A DNA stretch of 23,654 nucleotides. It comes from Thalassospira sp. UBA1131 (GTDB lineage: Bacteria > Pseudomonadota > Alphaproteobacteria > Rhodospirillales > Thalassospiraceae). The translations under genes and the position numbers were made by a program. Below the pieces are notes generated by a model that saw nothing but the letters and a program-made list of their open reading frames with translations, was not told where the DNA came from and did no database searches. Below are positions 15,370-22,294 of this stretch, piece after piece. The DNA lies in contig NZ_DCAO01000091.1 of NCBI RefSeq assembly GCF_002311515.1, positions 30,062 to 53,715 of the forward strand, written 5' to 3'. Position 1 is the stretch's first letter. The number at the start of each line of letters is the position of its first letter.

Positions 15370-15382
15370 CTGGTCAGACCAG
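15370..15382. promoter_or_regulatory. FadR/GntR-type operator palindrome
   Basis: CTGGTCAGACCAG is a perfect 13 bp palindrome around a central A. It fits the TGGT-NNN-ACCA pattern bound by FadR-subfamily GntR proteins (compare the E. coli FadR and PdhR sites). It sits 15 nt before the divergent FCD-regulator start, where a bound repressor would block that gene, and 182 nt before the importer gene. Confidence 0.7.
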
Positions 15383-15564
15383 TTGAATGGTTTTTGATAT
15401 TCAAAAAATGCTGATTTTTAAAGGAGTATGATCAATCGCATGCTGAATTTACGCTGAAGAAAAAATTATTCATAGACAAAAGATCAAAAAATGTGCAGCG
15501 TCAAAATCAGGCTAAAAATAACGCACATAATTTCAGAAACGATTAGACAGACGGGTAGAGGCTC
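15383..15564 (+). promoter_or_regulatory. AT-rich promoter region of the ABC importer operon
   Basis: A strongly AT-rich stretch ahead of the importer, clearly different from the flanking coding DNA. It holds an inverted repeat, TTTTTGA (15391-15397) with TCAAAAA (15401-15407) around TAT. No clean -35/-10 pair is distinguishable among the many A/T tracts. GTAGAGG at 15555-15561 is the ribosome binding site for the binding-protein gene. Confidence 0.45.
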
Positions 15565-16347
15565 ATGAAACAATTCTTCAAAACTGCGATTGCTGCGGTG
15601 GTAATGCTTGCCGCTCCGCTTGGGGCAGCGTCGGCCAGCGCGCTCGACAGCATCTCCGAGGCCGGTGTTCTCAAGGTTGCCGTGCCGCAGGACTTTCCGC
15701 CATTTGGTTCGGTCGGGACCGATATGCAGCCAAAGGGCTATGACATTGATATGGCGGCCCTGATTGCCGAAGAGCTTGGTGTAAAGCTTGAACTGGTACC
15801 GGTCACCTCGAGCAACCGTATCCCATATCTCAACACCGGCAAGGTTGATCTGGTGATTTCCAGCCTTGGCAAGAACCCGGACCGTGAAAAGGTGATCGAT
15901 TTCAGCGATCCCTATGCACCGTTCTATAACGGCGTCTTTGGCCCGGCTGATTTTTCGGTTGAAAAGGCAGCCGACCTTGCGGGTATGTCGGTTGGCGTGA
16001 CCCGTGGTGCGATCGAAGATCTTGAACTGACCAAGATTGCGCCGTCTGACGTCGATATCAAACGCTACGAAGACAATAACGGCACGATTTCGGCCTTCCT
16101 GTCAGGCCAGGTTGACCTGATCGCGACCGGTAACGTGACGGCAGCCGCGATCATTGAACGCGACCCGCCGCGCAAGCCGGAGCCGAAATTCCTGATCAAA
16201 AATTCCCCCTGCTATGTCGGCCTGAACAAGGATGAGCCGGAACTCATGGCCAAGGTCAATGAGATCATCGCGGCTTCAATCGCTGATGGTCGTTTGAATG
16301 CGATTGCCGAAAAGTGGCTTGGTATTCCGCTTCCGGAAAAACTCTAG
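15565..16347 (+). CDS. ABC transporter periplasmic substrate-binding protein, family 3 (polar amino acids)
   Basis: A 260-residue periplasmic binding protein. The signal peptide is residues 1-26 (MKQFFKTAIAAVVMLAAPLG, cleavage after SASA). The mature part starts with LDSISEAGVLKVAVPQDFPP and has the family-3 pattern: FGSVGTDMQPKGYDIDMA, GKVDLVISSLGKNPDREKVI, then FSDPYAPFYNGVF, and a final AIAEKWLGIPLPEKL helix. The Arg in NPDREK and the Asp in KGYDID are usual ligand-pocket positions for the alpha-amino and alpha-carboxyl groups. It feeds the two permeases and ATPase encoded immediately downstream. Sequence alone does not give the amino acid; dibasic, acidic and cystine-like substrates all remain possible. 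Confidence 0.93.
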   Translation: MKQFFKTAIAAVVMLAAPLGAASASALDSISEAGVLKVAVPQDFPPFGSVGTDMQPKGYDIDMAALIAEELGVKLELVPVTSSNRIPYLNTGKVDLVISSLGKNPDREKVIDFSDPYAPFYNGVFGPADFSVEKAADLAGMSVGVTRGAIEDLELTKIAPSDVDIKRYEDNNGTISAFLSGQVDLIATGNVTAAAIIERDPPRKPEPKFLIKNSPCYVGLNKDEPELMAKVNEIIAASIADGRLNAIAEKWLGIPLPEKL

Positions 16348-16382
16348 GCTTTTTGGCTGACTGACAGGATCGTTATAGATCA

Positions 16383-17054
16383 ATGGCATATAAATTCGAT
16401 TTCGGCGCCATCGTGCCGCATTGGCAACTGCTGTTTGACGGGGTCATTCTGACCACGGAGTTGACAGTCATCGGTGCTGTGGTTGGCGTCGGGCTCGGGA
16501 TCATGGGGGCGTGGGCGCGTGCGTCGCGCGCCCCGGTGATCAGCCAGATTGTCGGCGTGTATGTGGAGCTGATCCGCAACACACCATTTCTGGTGCAACT
16601 CTTCTTTATCTTCTTCGGGCTTCCCGCACTTGGCGTGAAGCTGACCGAATTTCAGGCCGCCGTTTTGGCGATGATCGTCAATCTCGGTGCCTATTCCACG
16701 GAAATCATCCGGGCCGGCATTCAGGCCATCCCGCAAGGCCAGATCGAAGCAGCCCAAAGTCTTGCAATGAACCGGGTGCAAATTTTCCGTTATGTCGTGA
16801 TTTTACCCGCGCTCAAGAAAATCTGGCCGGCCCTGTCCAGTCAGATTGTGATTGTCATGCTGGGATCGTCGGTCTGTTCACAGATCGCGGCCGAGGAATT
16901 GACATTCGGTGCGAACTATATCCAGGCGCTTAATTTCCGTGCGTTTGAAGTCTATTTCGTGGTGACGGGTTTGTATCTTGTGATGTCGATACTGCTTCGG
17001 ATGGGCTTGAAGGTTCTCGGTAACTTCCTGTTTGAACGGCGGCGTCATGTCTGA
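16383..17054 (+). CDS. ABC transporter permease, HisM/GlnP-type, subunit 1
   Basis: A 223-residue inner-membrane permease of the polar amino-acid (HAAT) type. The first TM helix is followed by VELIRNTPFLVQLFFIFFGL, the usual three-TM core signature, and then the cytoplasmic EAA loop EIIRAGIQAIPQGQIEAAQS with the LAMNRVQIFRYVVILP continuation that docks on the ATPase. About five TM segments are visible. Its last 8 nt overlap the second permease, so the two are translationally coupled and probably form a heterodimer. ATG 16383 follows the binding-protein gene by 35 nt. Confidence 0.93.
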   Translation: MAYKFDFGAIVPHWQLLFDGVILTTELTVIGAVVGVGLGIMGAWARASRAPVISQIVGVYVELIRNTPFLVQLFFIFFGLPALGVKLTEFQAAVLAMIVNLGAYSTEIIRAGIQAIPQGQIEAAQSLAMNRVQIFRYVVILPALKKIWPALSSQIVIVMLGSSVCSQIAAEELTFGANYIQALNFRAFEVYFVVTGLYLVMSILLRMGLKVLGNFLFERRRHV

Positions 17055-17700
17055 ATTTTCCCTGTGGGATATTGTTTATAACCTGTTGCTTGCCGCGCGC
17101 TGGACAGTGTTGCTGTCGCTTACGGCCTTTGTGCTTGGCGGGCTGGTTGGCTTGCTGCTTTTGATGGTGCGTACGGCTGGTAATCCGTGGGTGATCCGAC
17201 TGGTGCGCGGTTATGTCGAACTGTTTCAGGGCACGCCGCTTTTGATGCAGCTTTTCATTGTCTTTTTCGGCTTGCCACTGATCGGGCTGGATGTGTCGCC
17301 ATGGGTGGCGGCAACCCTTGGCCTGACATTGTTCACCAGTGCGTTTCTGACCGAAATCTGGCGCGGATGTGTTGAATCGATTGGCAAGGGCCAATGGGAA
17401 GCATCGGCAAGCCTTGGCATGAATTTCACCCAACAGATGCGCTATATCGTTTTGCCGCAGGCGCTTCGCATTGCCATCCCGCCAACGGTGGGGTTTTCGG
17501 TTCAAGTGGTCAAGGGAACAGCCGTGGCATCAATCATCGGCTTTGTTGAACTGACCAAGGCTGGCACCATGATTACCAATGCCACCTATGAACCGTTTAC
17601 GGTCTATGGCTGCGTGGCGGTGATGTATTTCCTGATTTGTTATCCGCTATCGCTTTTTGCCCGCCACCTCGAAGGAAAGTTCCGCCATGTCGCTCGTTGA
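17047..17700 (+). CDS. ABC transporter permease, HisQ/GlnP-type, subunit 2
   Basis: A 217-residue partner permease starting MSEFSLWDIVYNLLLAARWT. It carries YVELFQGTPLLMQLFIVFFG and the EAA loop EIWRGCVESIGKGQWEASAS followed by LGMNFTQQMRYIVLPQALR. About five TM helices are visible. ATG 17047 lies within the last codons of permease 1; an earlier in-frame start at 17032 would only deepen the overlap. Its end overlaps the ATPase gene by 14 nt. Two different permeases plus one ATPase gene is the standard arrangement for amino-acid importers, with the ATPase acting as a homodimer. Confidence 0.93.
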   Translation: MSEFSLWDIVYNLLLAARWTVLLSLTAFVLGGLVGLLLLMVRTAGNPWVIRLVRGYVELFQGTPLLMQLFIVFFGLPLIGLDVSPWVAATLGLTLFTSAFLTEIWRGCVESIGKGQWEASASLGMNFTQQMRYIVLPQALRIAIPPTVGFSVQVVKGTAVASIIGFVELTKAGTMITNATYEPFTVYGCVAVMYFLICYPLSLFARHLEGKFRHVAR

Positions 17701-18415
17701 ATTGCATGCCATCCATAAAAGCTTTGGCGAGCTTGAAGTTCTCAAGGGCATTGATCTTTCAATCGATGAGGGGCAGGTCATTGCCCTGATTGGTAAAAGC
17801 GGATCGGGCAAAAGTACGCTGTTGCGCACAATCAACGGGCTTGAGGTCATTGATGACGGTGTGATCATCGTCGACGGCAAAAAGATCAGCGACCGTGATG
17901 CGGATCTGCTTGGCCTTCGGCTTCAGGTCGGCATGGTGTTTCAACAGTTCAACCTGTTCCCGCATTACACGGCCCTTGAAAACGTCATGCTGTCCCCGCA
18001 GGTTGTCAAAAAGCAGTCCAAGGCCGAGGCCAAGCAAATCGCCGAGGAAATGCTGGCCAAGGTCGGGTTGGCGGACAAGATGATGCATTACCCCGATCAA
18101 TTGTCGGGCGGGCAGCAACAGCGCGTGGCGATCGCCCGTGCATTGGCGATGAAGCCAAAGGTTCTTTTGTGTGACGAAGTGACATCGGCACTTGATCCCG
18201 AACTGGTCAACGAGGTGCTGGCGGTTGTTCGCCAACTGGCCGAAGAAGGCATGACGCTTGTCATGGTCACACACGAAATGCGTTTCGCGCGCGAAGTCTG
18301 CGACAAGCTGGTCTTTATGCATCAGGGCCGCATTCATGAAACCGGCGATCCGGAAGAAGTCTTTTCCAATCCCAAAACGCCAGAACTTTCAAGTTTCGTT
18401 GGCGGTCTTGCCTGA
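17687..18415 (+). CDS. ABC transporter ATP-binding protein, polar amino-acid (GlnQ/HisP) type
   Basis: A 242-residue nucleotide-binding subunit. Walker A GKSGSGKS (36-43), Q-loop FQQFNLFPH (Gln86), signature LSGGQ (139-143), Walker B VLLCDE (159-164, catalytic Glu164), D-loop SALDPE and the switch His196 (MVTHEMRF) are all intact. FQQFNLFPH and CDEVTSALDPEL are characteristic of GlnQ/HisP/ArtP-type ATPases. ATG 17687 overlaps the upstream permease by 14 nt and has AAGGAAAG upstream. It ends the four-gene operon; 126 nt with no obvious terminator separate it from the next gene. Confidence 0.95.
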   Translation: MSLVELHAIHKSFGELEVLKGIDLSIDEGQVIALIGKSGSGKSTLLRTINGLEVIDDGVIIVDGKKISDRDADLLGLRLQVGMVFQQFNLFPHYTALENVMLSPQVVKKQSKAEAKQIAEEMLAKVGLADKMMHYPDQLSGGQQQRVAIARALAMKPKVLLCDEVTSALDPELVNEVLAVVRQLAEEGMTLVMVTHEMRFAREVCDKLVFMHQGRIHETGDPEEVFSNPKTPELSSFVGGLA

Positions 18416-18541
18416 TCAAATTCGCGTCGTTCATGATGCTTTTGTGACATCTGATGCGCAAGGCGCGGAAATGTTTAACGATTTCAGGTTGAAGCGCTAG
18501 AACGGTTCCCATGATGCCATGACAGGTGAGGGACGGTTTCG

Positions 18542-19798
18542 ATGCAGGGTGATGGGGCAGGTAACGGGGTAAGTGATGTTGGGGCTGGTCAAAAGGCCGG
18601 GCTGTCGCCGATCATGGCGGTTCTGGATCGCTATCCGTTTCTTGTGCTTGGCTTGCTCCTCGTTGGGGCTTTTGCCTCGTCCAGTGCGGCACCCTTGGCC
18701 GGGCTTTATGTTGTCGAAGGTTTGGGGCAAGCCCCCTGGAAGCTTAGCCTTGTTGCGATTGTTCAGGTGTGTGTGACCCTGATTGTGAACCGCACATTTG
18801 GCCGTGCGATTGACCGGGCGGTGCCGATCAAGTTCCTGCTGGTGACCAGTATTCTGTGCTTTGGCATTGGTATGACCCTGCTGGGTCTGTTTCAGATTTA
18901 CTGGGTTTATCTTGGCATCGCATCGATCCTGCTTGGGATTGGATCCGGTGCGCTTTCGGTGATGTATTCATTCGGGCGTCTGTTTGCCGAACAGACCGGG
19001 CGTGATGTCGTCAAGTTCAACGGCTTCCTTCGCATCCAGACATCGCTTGGCTGGATGGTGGGGCCGGCGGCGTCCTTGTCATTTTATGGCGTCTATGGTT
19101 TTGCCCCGACCTATTACGCAATTGCCGGACTTGCCGCGATCTGGTGTGTGACCTGTTTGGTAATTGTGCCGGGCGCATTCAAAACCCATCATCCCAACAG
19201 CCTGAAAACCGGGCAGAAAGTCCCGTTTAATTTTGGCCTGTTATCGGCCTGTGTGCCGGTGTTTTTCATCGGGGCGGCCAATGTGGTGTTTGTTTCGGCA
19301 ATGCCACTTTATTTCTCGACCGAGTTGGGGCTGGTGGCGTCTTCGGCCGGATTTGCCCTGACGGTGAAATGCTTTGTTGAAGTGGTGGTGATTTATTTCT
19401 GCGCAACGCTGATCAAACGGGTGGGCGAGCGTAAGGGCATGTTGATCGCAGCCCTTCTGGGGGCGGTGTTTTTTGGCCTGATCTATCACGCCACAACACT
19501 TGTCGATGTGCTGGCACTCGCCGCGATTGATGGGCTTTATTACGGTATCTTTGCCGGTATCAGCATGACGTTCGTTCAAAACTTCGCCCCCGATCAGCCC
19601 GGTGTTGCGACCAGTTACTATGTCAGCACCCTGTTTGTTGGCGGGTTGATCGGCAACCTTTTGACCGGGGTGGTTGCCAGTGCCTTTGATTTCCAGACAA
19701 CCGTTTTGATGGCCTGCGCGTTTGCCTTTGTCGGGGCGGTGGTTTTGGCGGTCATGCGCGATGCAAAGCATTCTGCGCCGGTCGGGCAGGGTTCATGA
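18542..19798 (+). CDS. MFS transporter, SetA/SotB sugar-efflux-like
   Basis: A 418-residue, 12-TM major facilitator protein. The segment SFGRLFAEQTGRDVVKFNGF followed by LRIQTSLGWMVGPAASLSFY resembles the SetA/SetB sugar-efflux subgroup (GRLFAD...R..TSLGW..GP). The N-terminal 24 residues are Gly/Asp-rich and probably cytoplasmic. ATG 18542 follows GAGGG (18526-18530). An internal ATG at 18614 is the alternative start. It is on the same strand as the ABC importer but 126 nt away, so a common function is uncertain. The exported substrate could be a sugar, an amino acid or a drug; the sugar assignment is by resemblance only. Confidence 0.8.
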   Translation: MQGDGAGNGVSDVGAGQKAGLSPIMAVLDRYPFLVLGLLLVGAFASSSAAPLAGLYVVEGLGQAPWKLSLVAIVQVCVTLIVNRTFGRAIDRAVPIKFLLVTSILCFGIGMTLLGLFQIYWVYLGIASILLGIGSGALSVMYSFGRLFAEQTGRDVVKFNGFLRIQTSLGWMVGPAASLSFYGVYGFAPTYYAIAGLAAIWCVTCLVIVPGAFKTHHPNSLKTGQKVPFNFGLLSACVPVFFIGAANVVFVSAMPLYFSTELGLVASSAGFALTVKCFVEVVVIYFCATLIKRVGERKGMLIAALLGAVFFGLIYHATTLVDVLALAAIDGLYYGIFAGISMTFVQNFAPDQPGVATSYYVSTLFVGGLIGNLLTGVVASAFDFQTTVLMACAFAFVGAVVLAVMRDAKHSAPVGQGS

Positions 19799-19836
19799 TG
19801 GCTTGACTTTGATCGCGTCCCGGCGATTATCGCGCC

Positions 19837-20310
19837 ATGAACGAAAATACTGAAAACACCCGTCCACGTTTGTTTGTTGATGCCGATGCCTGCCCGGTGA
19901 AGGCAGAGTGCGAACGTGTGGCCGAACGCCACCGGATCGAAATGATCATGGTATCAAACGGCGGCATTCGCCCGTCACGCAATCCGTTGATCAAGATCGT
20001 CATTGTCCCGCCGGAACCCGATGCCGCTGATGACTGGATTGCGGAAAACGCGCGCGCGTGTGATGTGATCATCACCAATGATATTCCGCTGGCATCGCGC
20101 GGGATTGAAATCGGTGCGCGGGTCCTGAAAGCCAACGGTCAGGAATTTACTGAGGCCAATATTGGCAATGCCTTAGCGGGCCGTGAAATTGCCGCCCACA
20201 TGCGCGAAGTCACGGGCGAGCAGGGGCGTAATGCCGCCTTTACCCAGAAAGACCGATCAAAGTTTTCAAGCGCGTTGGAAGTTCTGATGCAGGCCGTTCT
20301 GCGCGGCTGA
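19837..20310 (+). CDS. UPF0178 (DUF188, YaiI/YqxD) family protein
   Basis: A 157-residue cytoplasmic protein. The family motifs are complete: FVDADACPVK near the N-terminus, VSNGGIRPSRNPLI, then VPPEPDAADDWIAE, TNDIPLASRGIEIGARV and the C-terminal AAFTQKDRSKFSSALE. The acidic pattern (DADACPVK, D-W-I, TNDIPLA) resembles PIN/NYN-like nuclease folds, and a nuclease role is suspected for the family but not established. ATG 19837 lies 38 nt after the MFS stop, so co-transcription is likely. Confidence 0.92.
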   Translation: MNENTENTRPRLFVDADACPVKAECERVAERHRIEMIMVSNGGIRPSRNPLIKIVIVPPEPDAADDWIAENARACDVIITNDIPLASRGIEIGARVLKANGQEFTEANIGNALAGREIAAHMREVTGEQGRNAAFTQKDRSKFSSALEVLMQAVLRG

Positions 20311-20332
20311 TCAACCATTCCCCCAAAAAACA

Positions 20333-20362
20333 CGGGCCGCCAGATATATAATCTGACGGCCC
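20333..20362 (-). terminator. Terminator of the minus-strand aldehyde dehydrogenase gene
   Basis: CGGGCCG-C-CAGAT (20333-20345) pairs with ATCTG-A-CGGCCCG (20351-20362) around ATATA, a 12 bp stem with one mismatch. On the minus strand it is followed by TGTTTTTTGG, which is a good T-tail. On the plus strand no T-run follows, so it is oriented for the dehydrogenase gene, whose stop is 82 nt upstream on that strand; it may also protect the 3' end of the UPF0178 mRNA. Confidence 0.8.
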
Positions 20363-20372
20363 GCACACAGGT

Positions 20373-20409
20373 CCTGATTTGGTGAGGGAACAGTTCCCTC
20401 GAAATCAGG
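20373..20409. repeat. Nested 15-bp inverted repeat beside the dehydrogenase stop
   Basis: CCTGATTT (20373-20380) pairs with AAATCAGG (20402-20409), and inside them GAGGGAA (20384-20390) pairs with TTCCCTC (20394-20400) around CAG. The two stems are separated by GGT on one side and G on the other. It sits between the dehydrogenase stop (20444) and the T-tailed terminator, and is probably a 3' stabilising hairpin or a second, tail-less terminator for both convergent transcripts. Confidence 0.65.
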
Positions 20410-20443
20410 CTTCCCCCCTGCGTATCTTCATGAACGGCAAGGC

Positions 20444-21901
20444 TTAGAACGGATAGTGGCGCTTGCCGCTCTGGATCGTGATCCAGCGCATTTCGGTGAA
20501 TTCATCAATCGATGCCTGAGAACCAAAGCGCCCGTAGCCCGATGATTTCACACCGCCAAATGGCATCTGTGCCTCGTCCTGAACGGTCGGGCTGTTGATG
20601 TGGCAGATGCCGCTTTCAATGCGTTTGGCAACTTCCATCGCACGCGGAATGTTGGTTGAGAAGACCGCAGATGACAGGCCATATTCGCTGTCATTGGCGA
20701 TGCGAACGGCCTCATCCTCGTCCCCTGCACGAATGACAACACAGATCGGGCCAAAGCTTTCCTCGGAATAGATCTTCATTGCCGGGGTGACGTGATCAAG
20801 CAGGGTGGCATCCATCAGAACGCCGTCCTTGGCCTTGCCCGAACCGGCAACCAGTTTCGCACCCTTGGAAACGGCGTCTTCGACCAGTTCCTCGATGCGA
20901 TTGACCGCCTCGACACTGACAACACCGCCAAGGATGTTTTCGGCCTTGGCCGGATCACCTGCGGTCAGCGTTTTGGCCTTGGCGGCCAGTTTGGCAACAA
21001 AGTCATCGGCAACCGCATTGTCAACGATCAGGCGTTCGGTCGACATGCAAATCTGGCCCTGGTTCATATAGGCTCCAAAGGCCGCACCATTAACCGCCTC
21101 ATCAAGGTCGGCGTCATCCAGAACAAGGAACGGTGCCTTGCCTCCCAGTTCAAGCAGAACCGGTTTCAGGTGTTCCGCCGCAAGCTTGGCGATGATGCGC
21201 CCAACGCGGGTCGAGCCGGTAAAGTTGATGCGGCGCACAGCCGGATGGGCAATCAGGGTTTCAACGATTTCCGGCGCATCTTCAGGCGCGTTGGTCACAA
21301 CGTTGACAACACCTTCAGGTGCGCCAGCTTCAACCAGGCAATCCCCGATCAGGCGATGCAGGGCCGGGCAAAGTTCGGACGCCTTGAGGATGACGGTGTT
21401 GCCATAGGCCAGCGGCATGGCAATGGCACGCGTGCCAAGGATCACCGGCGCGTTCCAGGGCGCAATGCCCAGAACCACGCCAACCGGCTGACGAATGCCC
21501 ATGGCCATCAGGCCGGGCGTGTCAGACGGAATGACATCGCCCTGAATTTGCGTCGTCATGCCACCGGCTTCACGCAGCATGTTGGCGGCAAGATGGGCGT
21601 TAAATCCACCCCACATGCGCGTGCTGCCGGTTTCATCAAGGACCAGCTGACCGAACTGATCGCCCTTGGCTTCCATGATGTCAGCGGCCTTAAGCAGGAT
21701 CTTGCGCCGTGCGCCCGGACCCATTTTCGACCATTCCGGAAAGGCCGCGGCAGCGGCGTCGGCAGCCTTGCGGGCATCGGCGGCATTGGCGGCGGCTGCG
21801 ACAGTTGCAACTTCGCCGGTGACTGGGTTCTTGCGTTCAAAAGTGCGGTTGTTGGACGCACTTACGTCCTGATTGTTGATCAAAAGTTGGGCCTGATTCA
21901 T
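20444..21901 (-). CDS. NAD(P)+-dependent aldehyde dehydrogenase (vanillin/salicylaldehyde dehydrogenase-like)
   Basis: A 485-residue ALDH superfamily enzyme that oxidises an aldehyde to its acid. The catalytic residues are in place: Asn150 (APWNAP oxyanion), Lys173 (LKASE), the GSTRVG nucleotide loop (229-234), general base Glu251 (LELGGKAPFLV) and nucleophile Cys285 (NQGQICMSTERL). The C-terminal MPFGGVKSSGYGRFG motif is also present. GQICMSTERL and the overall spacing resemble the vanillin/salicylaldehyde/benzaldehyde dehydrogenase group, so an aromatic aldehyde is the best guess, although substrate cannot be settled from sequence. AGGAG lies 7 nt before ATG 21901. It is divergent from an AraC-type regulator. 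Confidence 0.9.
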   Translation of the reverse strand: MNQAQLLINNQDVSASNNRTFERKNPVTGEVATVAAAANAADARKAADAAAAAFPEWSKMGPGARRKILLKAADIMEAKGDQFGQLVLDETGSTRMWGGFNAHLAANMLREAGGMTTQIQGDVIPSDTPGLMAMGIRQPVGVVLGIAPWNAPVILGTRAIAMPLAYGNTVILKASELCPALHRLIGDCLVEAGAPEGVVNVVTNAPEDAPEIVETLIAHPAVRRINFTGSTRVGRIIAKLAAEHLKPVLLELGGKAPFLVLDDADLDEAVNGAAFGAYMNQGQICMSTERLIVDNAVADDFVAKLAAKAKTLTAGDPAKAENILGGVVSVEAVNRIEELVEDAVSKGAKLVAGSGKAKDGVLMDATLLDHVTPAMKIYSEESFGPICVVIRAGDEDEAVRIANDSEYGLSSAVFSTNIPRAMEVAKRIESGICHINSPTVQDEAQMPFGGVKSSGYGRFGSQASIDEFTEMRWITIQSGKRHYPF

Positions 21902-22032
21902 GACGTTTCTCCTGAATTTTCATTATCTGCCGGACTGCGACGAAGCAAAATGTTGCGCATGACCAAACGGTCAATCGTCGCCTGACACAGCAGGGTGATG
22001 ACCCGGACCTTGGCCCGGTTGATGTATTTTTC
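21902..22032 (-). promoter_or_regulatory. Leader of the aldehyde dehydrogenase gene
   Basis: First part of a 393 nt divergent gap. On the minus strand it contains AGGAG (the ribosome binding site, near 21909-21913) and a small inverted repeat, TGACC (21960-21964) with GGTCA (21969-21973). No gene or clear promoter is visible within it. Confidence 0.35.
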
Positions 22033-22098
22033 GGAGGATACAGTCGCATTTTTACCAAAATACTTCGCATCACGAAGTAAAATTGGTGGTTATCCTCC
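22033..22098. repeat. Nested inverted repeat (66 bp) in the ALDH/AraC divergent region
   Basis: Three concentric arm pairs share one centre region: GGAGGATA (22033-22040) with TATCCTCC (22091-22098), ACCAA (22054-22058) with TTGGT (22083-22087), and ACTTCG (22062-22067) with CGAAGT (22073-22078) around CATCA. As RNA from either strand it would fold into one long interrupted hairpin. Candidates are an attenuator or leader element of the dehydrogenase gene, a set of regulator sites, or the remnant of a small palindromic repeat. Confidence 0.6.
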
Positions 22099-22101
22099 CC
22101 A

Positions 22102-22129
22102 CTGTTGTTTTGATGTTTCAAAATAACAG
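22102..22129. promoter_or_regulatory. 28-bp imperfect palindrome, candidate regulator site
   Basis: CTGTTG-TTTTGA (22102-22113) is mirrored by TCAAAA-TAACAG (22118-22129) around TGTT, with 11 of 12 arm positions matching. It lies only 3 bp from the nested repeat and 165 bp before the AraC-type gene. The TTTTGA/TCAAAA core also occurs in the palindrome at 15391-15407. Confidence 0.5.
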
Positions 22130-22192
22130 GTTTGTATTCGTTACATTTTTTTTGTTTTTGACGGTTTCTTTGACCTTTTTTCCAGTAGGCAA

Positions 22193-22205
22193 TGGAACGG
22201 TTCCA
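22193..22205. promoter_or_regulatory. Perfect 13-bp palindrome upstream of the AraC-type gene
   Basis: TGGAACGGTTCCA is perfectly symmetrical around its central G. It lies just upstream of the likely -35 box of the AraC-type gene (22223), a usual place for an activator or repressor site. Confidence 0.45.
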
Positions 22206-22218
22206 ATGTAAAGGTGCC

Positions 22219-22252
22219 TAAATTGACAATTTAAGACGAAAAATTGTACATT
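22219..22252 (+). promoter_or_regulatory. Probable sigma-70 promoter with overlapping palindrome for the AraC-type gene
   Basis: TTGACA (22223-22228) and TACATT (22247-22252, 4 of 6 matches) are 18 nt apart, giving a leader of about 36 nt before ATG 22295. The -35 box is embedded in TAAATTGACAATTTA (22219-22233), a perfect 15 bp palindrome, so a bound regulator would cover it. Confidence 0.5.
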
Positions 22253-22294
22253 TATACCTATAACTATTTGGGAATAGATAGGCGATAAAAAGGC

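Noticed and set aside
18416..18541. Gap between the ABC ATPase and the MFS gene, checked for a terminator or small gene
   Set aside because: No stable stem with T-tail and no short frame with a ribosome binding site were found; only GAGGG before the MFS start stands out.
20792..21985. 397-codon open frame opposite the aldehyde dehydrogenase
   Set aside because: The minus-strand frame has every ALDH catalytic motif and a good ribosome binding site; the plus frame shows no recognisable domain and is a codon-bias shadow.
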